Of a stretch of DNA of 43,208 bases, positions 7,019 through 12,999 are shown piece after piece (position 1 is the first letter of the stretch; every line of letters begins with the position of its first letter). This DNA is from a virus. Below the pieces are notes generated by a model. That model ran no database searches and was not told the origin of the DNA. It saw only the letters and a program-made list of their open reading frames with translations. The DNA lies in IMG/VR virus record IMGVR_UViG_3300048872_000009, positions 1 to 43,208 of that record; one strand, written 5' to 3'. A program made the translations under genes and the position numbers.

Positions 7019-7427
7019 AGGGTTTGTCACAGACGATGGGACGTTCTTTGAGCGTGAGCGAGAGGCTGAACTGTATGAGGCTGAGTTTAGGTTGCGGGCT
7101 GGATTGATAGCATCATTCCCAAACCTGAACCAAGAACCATTCTTTGCTATCGTGCTAGAGATGAAACGCGAACTGCTGGAGTATCTCAATGCCTACTTTA
7201 CCGAGAATGCCACAAAGCCCGATCCCGACAAGAGCGAGGTCGGAGTTGAGATTGAAGAGCCAGTCGCGCCCCCGTTTGATGAGCATCCAGCGTACATCAA
7301 CAGCGCAGAAGAAGATCTTGCATCCATACTCAAACTCCCGGTTAGAAGACATAGCAATGTGTCCGACGTGGGGAGTAGTACACCTACAGAAGAAGTATCC
7401 AACCGAAGCGCGCTCGATGGCCCTTGA
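7005..7427 (+). CDS. Early protein, overlaps nuclease gene
   Basis: 140 residues. The first 100 look natural (GFVTDDGTFFERERE; then an acidic, Pro-rich tail). The region after about 7310 looks like out-of-frame nuclease sequence. The frame overlaps the following nuclease ORF by 150-240 bases. It may be a separate protein or the front part of the nuclease joined by frameshifting. Confidence 0.6.
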   Translation: MKQTRGFVTDDGTFFEREREAELYEAEFRLRAGLIASFPNLNQEPFFAIVLEMKRELLEYLNAYFTENATKPDPDKSEVGVEIEEPVAPPFDEHPAYINSAEEDLASILKLPVRRHSNVSDVGSSTPTEEVSNRSALDGP

Positions 7428-8322
7428 GGCTGGTACTGCCATGCATGAGATGTTTGGTGCGGTGAGAGTATGGCAGTTAGAGTTCATTCAGAAGTTGCCT
7501 GAACATGCACGTGAAGTAGGCAAGCGTCTCTTTGGTGCGCAGCGTTGGGATAAGTGTTACAAGTATTGTGTGAGTCAAACAGATGAGCGTGAGAGTTTGA
7601 TGGAGTTGTGTTTCGCTGTGCTTGGGTCGAGTGGATGGAAGGATAGTCCAAGTGACCAAACGAGAACGATGCAGAATATGGAACTCTCAACTATTGTATA
7701 CATTGATGAGCGGCTTCCGCGTATGGAGAATTGGCCGCTCTACGTGGAGGATACCAAGAACCCTAAGTGTATGGTTGGGATTGAGCAGGTGTTTGATGTT
7801 GTTCTTACTTTTGAAGATAACAGAGAATTTCGTTACGTTGGAACCATTGACGGTCTCATTATCAAGAAGACTACAATGGAACATTTTCTGGACGAGAACA
7901 AGACTGCTGCGAGAATAGATTATGCATGGCGTAACTCATTTGATATGAAGCATCAAGTCACAGGCTATTGTGCTGCGAGTACGAGTGTGTTTGGGTTTAG
8001 GATATTAAAGAGTAGAGTGACTGGTCTAAGGATCAAGCCTATCCACAAAGGTGAGGATGTGTATCCATTTGAGCCTATTGAAAGGACAGAGGATGCCATA
8101 CAACATTGGGCTACATGGCTTCGTGACTTGGCTGAGACGTATGAGAAGTACAAGGACGATTTTGAGCATGCGACTAGGTTCACGCACTCTTGTAGTCGCT
8201 ACTTTCGCCCATGTTCGCTACTCAGTTTTTGTTCAGATACGGCGGCAGGACGGCAGGTTGCTTTTCATGAGTCGATGGTCCCTGCCGACCCCTCCCCTAG
8301 CGAGCGGGCTGTGGCCGATTAG
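7189..8322 (+). CDS. Cas4/AddB-like PD-(D/E)XK nuclease with Fe-S cysteines
   Basis: Counted from ATG 7279, features are an N-terminal Cys28 in RLEDIAMCPTWG, a GTAMHEMF helix, catalytic-type Asp191 (GTIDGLI) and Glu206-x-Lys208 (DENKT), and three Cys near the C-terminus (C-x6-C-x5-C). That layout matches the RecB-family nucleases that hold a 4Fe-4S cluster (Cas4, AddB, Dna2 type), implying 5'-end or recombination processing. The start is uncertain: ATG 7189 has GGAG at good spacing but its first 30 residues look like shadow; ATG 7279 has no clear SD. A palindrome copy lies inside at 7567. Confidence 0.75.
   Translation: MPTLPRMPQSPIPTRARSELRLKSQSRPRLMSIQRTSTAQKKILHPYSNSRLEDIAMCPTWGVVHLQKKYPTEARSMALEAGTAMHEMFGAVRVWQLEFIQKLPEHAREVGKRLFGAQRWDKCYKYCVSQTDERESLMELCFAVLGSSGWKDSPSDQTRTMQNMELSTIVYIDERLPRMENWPLYVEDTKNPKCMVGIEQVFDVVLTFEDNREFRYVGTIDGLIIKKTTMEHFLDENKTAARIDYAWRNSFDMKHQVTGYCAASTSVFGFRILKSRVTGLRIKPIHKGEDVYPFEPIERTEDAIQHWATWLRDLAETYEKYKDDFEHATRFTHSCSRYFRPCSLLSFCSDTAAGRQVAFHESMVPADPSPSERAVAD
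7567..7581. promoter_or_regulatory. Palindromic site, copy 10 (A at position 12)
   Basis: TGTGTGAGTCAAACA inside the nuclease coding region, read Cys-Val-Ser-Gln-Thr. One mismatch. Confidence 0.7.
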
Positions 8323-8324
8323 TC

Positions 8325-8339
8325 TGTGTGACTCACACA
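8325..8339. promoter_or_regulatory. Palindromic site, copy 11 (exact)
   Basis: Exact copy, C centre, 2 bases after the nuclease stop and about 30 bases before the ATPase start. Confidence 0.85.
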
Positions 8340-8369
8340 AACAGGGAGTGGCCGAGGTTAGGTCATATC

Positions 8370-9233
8370 GTGACGATGGTTGTGATACAGATGAAGAAGC
8401 CAGCTCTCATGCTCGGCCCGGTGGAGATTACACGGAATGCAGAAACCCCGAAGCGTATGGCGATCCTATTGTGGGGACCGGCAGGGGTAGGGAAAACTAC
8501 ATTCGCTGGCACGGCTCCTGGAGATAAGTTGTGGCTCTCATTTGGGGATCAGGAACATGCTTCTGTTGGTCATAGGAAGGATGTGCTTGTGGCTAATTAT
8601 GCTGATATGGGCTATGAGGATTTGTTTAAGTATGGTCAGAACGATAATCCATTTGGGCTGGATGCGCTGTTGTCTGAGAACGAGAACATTGAAACGGTTG
8701 TATGTGATAGTGTCACTGCTATTGCTTTCCGTGCGTTACAGAAGGCGGTAGATTTAGGTCTAGGTGGGAACAATAAGTTTAGACCTACGATGGAAGCGCC
8801 AGGGTTAAATAGTTATGGTGCTCGTAATGCGATTGTACTTGAGGTACTTACAGGACTTTTGAGGATTACCGCAAAGCATGGAGTGCATTTGATATTGACT
8901 GCACATGAAGCTGATCCAGTTCTCGACACAGAGGGTGCGGTGCAGTTCGTTACGATCATGCTAGGTGGTAAGTTGGTCAATAATAATACATGGAGACTGT
9001 CTGAGATTTGGTGGTTGAATGAGGATAACAACAAACGTTTTCTTGCAGTCAGACCGACGAGAAAACGTAGACCAATGAAGACTCGTATGTTCTCTGGTAA
9101 GGGTGCGCCTGAGTTTGAGCTTAAGTACGATGCTGATGCCCCAGACAAGGGACAGATGACTATTGCATCGTTCTATGATGAGTGGGTTAAGACTGGTGAG
9201 AAGCTACCTGTACCTGAGAGGAGAGTGAAATGA
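8370..9233 (+). CDS. RecA-like phage AAA ATPase (Sak4/AAA_24 type)
   Basis: About 287 residues. Walker A GPAGVGKT at 36-43 and Walker B VVCDS with Asp113. The length and motifs fit the AAA_24 family, which includes the Sak4 single-strand annealing/recombination ATPases. These usually work with a phage ssDNA-binding protein; the 9856 gene fits that role, and the nuclease upstream completes a recombination set. Start taken as GTG 8370 with AGG 7 bases upstream; ATG 8376 is equally possible. The frame extends up to a GTG at 8328 inside the palindrome. It ends in an ATGA overlap with the next gene. Confidence 0.85.
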   Translation: MTMVVIQMKKPALMLGPVEITRNAETPKRMAILLWGPAGVGKTTFAGTAPGDKLWLSFGDQEHASVGHRKDVLVANYADMGYEDLFKYGQNDNPFGLDALLSENENIETVVCDSVTAIAFRALQKAVDLGLGGNNKFRPTMEAPGLNSYGARNAIVLEVLTGLLRITAKHGVHLILTAHEADPVLDTEGAVQFVTIMLGGKLVNNNTWRLSEIWWLNEDNNKRFLAVRPTRKRRPMKTRMFSGKGAPEFELKYDADAPDKGQMTIASFYDEWVKTGEKLPVPERRVK

Positions 9234-9580
9234 CTGCTGATCTGACAAAGAATATTTTAGGTAAAGAGGTTAAAATTCCTCAAGACAATGTGTCTGAGCG
9301 CGCTGAGACTGTTGCGTTCTTAGAGGGTGTGATGTGGGTCGTTGCACATTTGTATGAGGCTTCTCGTCGTGTACGTGATGATCAACGAGGTACTGTAGAG
9401 GTTGAAGGTAAGCCTCCTATAGAAGTTATTACAGAGTCAGGCAATCCGCAGTTTGCTAAGCAGCTTGTAGAGCTTGCGGAGACGATCTCGCAGTGTGGTC
9501 TTGAAGAAGCACACAAGCGTTTCCAGAAGTTCGATCCTATTCCTGAGCCATCGAAGCGTGGAGAGTCAACAGGCCTTTAG
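9230..9580 (+). CDS. Hypothetical protein, unknown
   Basis: 116 residues starting at an ATGA overlap with the ATPase gene, with GAGGAG about 8 bases upstream. Helical, with a long alpha segment at FLEGVMWVVAHLYEASRR. It lies between the ATPase and its candidate SSB partner and may belong to the recombination set. No family recognised. Its TAG gives the first base of the next palindrome. Confidence 0.7.
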   Translation: MTADLTKNILGKEVKIPQDNVSERAETVAFLEGVMWVVAHLYEASRRVRDDQRGTVEVEGKPPIEVITESGNPQFAKQLVELAETISQCGLEEAHKRFQKFDPIPEPSKRGESTGL

Positions 9581-9593
9581 TGTGAGTCACACA
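9579..9593. promoter_or_regulatory. Palindromic site, copy 12 (first base A)
   Basis: AGTGTGAGTCACACA. The A belongs to the TAG stop of the 9230 gene. Only 2 bases before ATG 9596, where it takes the place of an SD. Confidence 0.8.
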
Positions 9594-9595
9594 TC

Positions 9596-9859
9596 ATGTC
9601 TTGGTATCATGAGAACTTAGAACGTGCCAAAGCATATGCTAAGGCATACCATACTAATAATAGAGATAGGCGTAACGAAACACAAAGAGCTTGGCGCAAA
9701 CGAACGAGGGCAGAGCGTTTGATTGCGTTAGATCGTAAGATCACTCTTGCTGAGGCTCGTAAGATAGTTCAACAGATGGACAATTCGCATCCCGGTCAGG
9801 GGACCATAAACCAGCGCGGCCCACGGCTGATCACGTCCCGCAAAGGAGCAAGACTATGA
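9596..9859 (+). CDS. Small basic protein, unknown
   Basis: 87 residues, rich in Arg, Lys and Tyr (YAKAYHTNNRDRRNETQRAWRK is spread over residues 14-35), a pattern of basic helical linkers found beside phage HNH proteins, but no HNH motif is present. No SD is visible: the palindrome ends 2 bases before the ATG. Its TGA overlaps the next ATG. Confidence 0.6.
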   Translation: MSWYHENLERAKAYAKAYHTNNRDRRNETQRAWRKRTRAERLIALDRKITLAEARKIVQQMDNSHPGQGTINQRGPRLITSRKGARL

Positions 9860-10371
9860 TTGCAGATGACGAACCGATGGAAATTCTCGAACTCGAAGAG
9901 AGCCTTGCTGATGTTGAGAAGCCGAAGGAAATCCCTGCAGGTACGTATGTGGGTGAAATCCAATCGGTCGAGAAGGCTACCTCGGGTAAGGGTAATTCGT
10001 ACTATGCCATCCAGTTCCGCATTCCGCCGGATGAACTTGCAGCGGACATTGCTGAACAGTACGAAAATGGTGCGGTCCTGTTTTGGAACCGTGTCATGGT
10101 ACCAAAGGGCCGCACTGATCGACGTGGGTTGTTCAACCTGCGTAAGTTCATTGAGGCTCTTGGACTCGACTCGAATGTGACGACGATTGATCCGAATGAG
10201 TGGATGGGTCGCAGCGCACGTCTCGTTGTGAAGTCCGGTTCGTATGCCGGTGAGACTCGTGCTGAGATCAGGGCTGTCGAAGCTGCCGAAGCCAAGGCCG
10301 CTCCTGCACGTGGTAAGCCTGTGGTAGCGCCTGCTACTGGCAAGCCTGCGCGTGCTCGTCGTTCCGCGTAA
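9856..10371 (+). CDS. Candidate ssDNA-binding protein (DUF669-like)
   Basis: 171 residues. IPAGTYVGEIQSVEKATSGKG followed by YYAIQFRI and LFNLRKFIEALG matches the OB-fold-like phage proteins that accompany Sak4/RecA-like ATPases. The tail (about 138-171) is Ala/Pro/Arg-rich and flexible. AGGAG lies 7 bases before the ATG. The third codon positions are clearly richer in C and G than neighbours, as expected for a highly expressed gene. Confidence 0.7.
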   Translation: MIADDEPMEILELEESLADVEKPKEIPAGTYVGEIQSVEKATSGKGNSYYAIQFRIPPDELAADIAEQYENGAVLFWNRVMVPKGRTDRRGLFNLRKFIEALGLDSNVTTIDPNEWMGRSARLVVKSGSYAGETRAEIRAVEAAEAKAAPARGKPVVAPATGKPARARRSA

Positions 10372-10385
10372 CATCTAGCGTAACT

Positions 10386-10421
10386 GGCTGTGTGACTTGT
10401 GTGAGTCACACAGCCTTCTTT
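10386..10421 (+). terminator. Hairpin built on a palindrome copy, probable terminator
   Basis: GGCTGTGTGAC (10386-10396) pairs with GTCACACAGCC (10405-10415), 11 bp with an 8-base loop, followed by TTCTTT. The 3' arm and loop contain palindrome copy 13, so protein binding and RNA folding share the same DNA. Confidence 0.6.
10398..10412. promoter_or_regulatory. Palindromic site, copy 13 (exact)
   Basis: Exact copy, G centre, 23 bases before the start of the ribbon-helix-helix gene. This is the position expected of an autoregulatory operator. Confidence 0.85.
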
Positions 10422-10435
10422 GAAAGGGAAGTGCG

Positions 10436-10642
10436 ATGGAGCGGCAACGGCCTACTCACATCACGATTAGTATAGTGGACCTTACCGCTAGGAATGGCGA
10501 TAAGCAAATGGTATTTAGATGTTCTGAGAGTGATAAGGCTGATCTTGATAATGCAGCAGAGCATCTCATGATGAGCACTGCACAGTTTGTGCGAATGATT
10601 GTAATTCAAGCAGCACGCAAAGTGCTATCGGAGGCAGCATGA
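10436..10642 (+). CDS. Ribbon-helix-helix protein, candidate repressor
   Basis: 68 residues. Residues 22-28 (KQMVFRC) fit the DNA-contacting strand, 29-43 helix A (SESDKADLDNAAEHL) and 46-62 helix B (TAQFVRMIVIQAARKVL) of a CopG/Arc/DUF1778-type dimer. Such dimers read short symmetric sites. AAGGGAAG precedes the ATG. An exact palindrome copy lies immediately upstream. It is the clearest small DNA-binding protein of the window, so it is my best candidate for reading the 38 sites. That link is inference. Confidence 0.65.
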   Translation: MERQRPTHITISIVDLTARNGDKQMVFRCSESDKADLDNAAEHLMMSTAQFVRMIVIQAARKVLSEAA

Positions 10643-10824
10643 CACAGAGAACATTTCTTCATAATAAGACAGGTGGAATGTATTTCCTGGACCATCGTAC
10701 AGCGGCCGCAGCAGATGATATAAAAGATGGCGACGCTGTTGTAGTCTACGAAGCTAGTGATGGGCGTTTGTTTGTACGTACATTCAAGGGGTTCTTCGAT
10801 GGTAGATTTGAGGAAGTCAAATGA
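10639..10824 (+). CDS. Small protein, unknown
   Basis: 61 residues, starting at the ATGA overlap with the RHH gene, with GGAGG 4 bases upstream. Short beta-like protein (VVVYEASDGRLFVRTF). Coupled to the RHH gene, so possibly a partner. No family recognised. Confidence 0.65.
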   Translation: MTQRTFLHNKTGGMYFLDHRTAAAADDIKDGDAVVVYEASDGRLFVRTFKGFFDGRFEEVK

Positions 10825-11123
10825 CTAACCCTGCAAAGAAAGCGTTCGTGCGTCTCGAAAAATGTCTTGCAATCGATCTTGAACCCGGTGATCTATTCAC
10901 GATAGATTTGCCTGATGCTGATTGGTACAAGCGTGAGATGAACAGAACTGATGTGGCTCTAATTGTCATGCTGCGTACCAATCTTGATGCGTCAGATATC
11001 GAAGACAAAGAGACAGTAGTGTATAAGATACATGTGTCTACCAGTCTCACACCGGATCACGCTGATATCCTGGGTAGGCGAGTTGATCCACATAATCCTC
11101 CAGGCTTGAAGAAATTCGTATGA
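10821..11123 (+). CDS. Hypothetical protein, unknown
   Basis: 100 residues from an ATGA overlap, with GAGG about 9 bases upstream. Contains LEPGDLFTIDLPDADW and VALIVMLRTN; reads as a small folded protein. Ends in an ATGA overlap with the helicase gene, so it belongs to the same coupled unit. Confidence 0.65.
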   Translation: MTNPAKKAFVRLEKCLAIDLEPGDLFTIDLPDADWYKREMNRTDVALIVMLRTNLDASDIEDKETVVYKIHVSTSLTPDHADILGRRVDPHNPPGLKKFV

Positions 11124-12343
11124 TTGATCAAGCCCCCGAGCTATCAAGTGAACAAGAGAGCGCAGTAGAAATTTGCTGCGATAAGGCAAATACAATCGCA
11201 TGTGTAACAGGAGGCGCAGGTGTCGGTAAGACTCTCGTACTTGGCACTATTTATCGCGAATTCCGTAGGCAAAAGATCGCGGTTGCTCTGTGCGCTCCAA
11301 CAGGCAGAGCGGCAAAGAGAATTGAAGAACTTACAGGAATTAAAGCGAAGACAATTCATCGCCAGCTTGAGTTTCCGATGCCGGATGATGATGCGGATGC
11401 AGAACTTGATCCGAACTTGCCGAAGCGTAATCGCGAATATCCGTTTGACCAGAGAGTGATTATTGTCGATGAAGCGTCTATGGTATCTCCACAACTATAC
11501 CGTTTCATTATGGATGCATTACCAAAAGGCGGGCTAGTGCGGTTCATTGGGGATAACAATCAACTTCCGCCTGTGGAAGAGGGAGCGCCTCCATTCATCA
11601 CGCTATTAAAAGAGCAGCCTAGTGTGGAGTTAACATATAACTATCGGAGTGGTGATACGATCATTGACAATGCACAGCGTATTCTGCGTGGTATGTTACC
11701 TATTAGAAAGCCTGACTTTGAGATTATATACACTGACAATCCTGTCCAGATGTGTATTGAGTTTGTGACTAAAGAGTTCACGCAGGAGTCACATCAAGTT
11801 ATCATGCCGACACGTAAAGGCAAAGCAGGCACGATGCGCGTTAATCCTTCGATACAGATGAGGTTCAATAGTCGTGGTCCCATGCTCAGACTTGATCGCT
11901 TTGGTAAGGATGAGCCTCCGCTCGCAGTACGAGCAAAAGACAAATTCATATGGGTGAAAAATGACTACAAGCTCGATCTGTTTAATGGTGAGTTGGGTTA
12001 TATTGATTGGGTTGACAGTGATGCTGGTGAACTCGGCGTTGTCACGGGGGGTAGGTCCATTGTCGTACCTCCCCGTATCAAAACTTATAATGCCTACGCT
12101 GGTCATATTGTTAATTACGATCCTCGTAAGCAGTTGGAACTTGGGTATGCAGTAACGACGCATAAGGCGCAGGGTTCTGAGTTTGATACGATTGTGTATT
12201 GTATGCATAGGGCTCAGGCGTGGTTGTTGAATAAGAGGAACTTCTATACCGCTGTGACTAGAGCGAAGAAGCAGGTTATACTCATCACAGATAGGAAGGC
12301 GATGGGTATGAGTATGAAGGCGTATGAACATAAACAATTCTAG
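11120..12343 (+). CDS. RecD-like SF1 DNA helicase
   Basis: 407 residues. Walker A GGAGVGKT (31-38), motif Ia PTGRAAKR, Walker B VDEAS with Asp117-Glu118, motif III GDNNQLPPV, motif IV-like YNYRSGD, motif V THKAQGSEF and motif VI FYTAVTRAKK. This set and length fit the RecD2/Dda branch of SF1B helicases, which unwind DNA 5' to 3' during phage replication or recombination. Starts at an ATGA overlap. The TAG stop supplies the first base of the following palindrome. Confidence 0.93.
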   Translation: MIDQAPELSSEQESAVEICCDKANTIACVTGGAGVGKTLVLGTIYREFRRQKIAVALCAPTGRAAKRIEELTGIKAKTIHRQLEFPMPDDDADAELDPNLPKRNREYPFDQRVIIVDEASMVSPQLYRFIMDALPKGGLVRFIGDNNQLPPVEEGAPPFITLLKEQPSVELTYNYRSGDTIIDNAQRILRGMLPIRKPDFEIIYTDNPVQMCIEFVTKEFTQESHQVIMPTRKGKAGTMRVNPSIQMRFNSRGPMLRLDRFGKDEPPLAVRAKDKFIWVKNDYKLDLFNGELGYIDWVDSDAGELGVVTGGRSIVVPPRIKTYNAYAGHIVNYDPRKQLELGYAVTTHKAQGSEFDTIVYCMHRAQAWLLNKRNFYTAVTRAKKQVILITDRKAMGMSMKAYEHKQF

Positions 12344-12356
12344 TGTGAGTCACACA
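12342..12356. promoter_or_regulatory. Palindromic site, copy 14 (first base A)
   Basis: AGTGTGAGTCACACA, with A from the TAG stop of the helicase gene. 14 bases before ATG 12371. Confidence 0.8.
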
Positions 12357-12370
12357 AATAGGAGGCTGCT

Positions 12371-12790
12371 ATGAGTCGTATATATCTAGCTACATCTTGG
12401 CGTAATCCATTTCATGAAGAGGTACTTAAGCTCCTTATGTTAGCTGGTCATCAGGTATATAACTTCCGTGATCCTCAATGGGCATTTAGTTGGGGACAGG
12501 TGAACATGCCTAGTATGCCTACTGCTGCACAACAGAGAGAGATTTTGCTTACACATCCACGTGCAGCACAAGGCTTTGTAAATGATTTCAGAGGAATGCT
12601 TTGGGCAGACGTATGTGTTCTACTCTTACCGGCAGGACGTTCTGCACATCTTGAGGCTGGTTACTGTGCAGGTGCGGGTAGACATGTAATTGCATATCTA
12701 CGTGATGGCGAGGAACCTGATCTGATGAATTTACTTATGCATAAACTAGTCACAACCGATCAAGAGCTTCTGGAGGCATTGGTATTATGA
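12371..12790 (+). CDS. Nucleoside 2-deoxyribosyltransferase-like protein
   Basis: 139 residues. N-terminal IYLATSWRNP and C-terminal LLLPAGRSAHLEAGYCAGAGR with ADVCV before it match the Nuc_deoxyrib_tr/DUF4406 fold, in which the Glu of HLEAG is the usual nucleophile. Possible roles are nucleotide salvage or base exchange; many phage members are uncharacterised. AGGAGG lies 5 bases before the ATG. Located just before the DNA polymerase, with one small gene between. Confidence 0.75.
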   Translation: MSRIYLATSWRNPFHEEVLKLLMLAGHQVYNFRDPQWAFSWGQVNMPSMPTAAQQREILLTHPRAAQGFVNDFRGMLWADVCVLLLPAGRSAHLEAGYCAGAGRHVIAYLRDGEEPDLMNLLMHKLVTTDQELLEALVL

Positions 12791-12999
12791 TAGATCATGC
12801 ATCCACTATAGCGAAGCTGAACAAGGCTACGTCTTTGGCTCAGGCTGTATACTGGAATACTGAGTCCACATCTAATGAAAGTAGACTAGCCGAAGCGATC
12901 ATGAAGCTTTGTGAGTTCATTGGCGAAGTTGAGATGGAGGCAACCAGTGCTAGAAAAAATCGAATTTCCAACACTAACAAGAGCAGAACTCGACGCTGA
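12787..12999 (+). CDS. Small helical protein, unknown
   Basis: 70 residues starting at the ATGA overlap with the transferase gene; TCTGGAGG precedes it. Helical and acidic up to about residue 52. The last 17 residues overlap the polymerase start in another frame. No family recognised. Confidence 0.6.
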   Translation: MIDHASTIAKLNKATSLAQAVYWNTESTSNESRLAEAIMKLCEFIGEVEMEATSARKNRISNTNKSRTRR

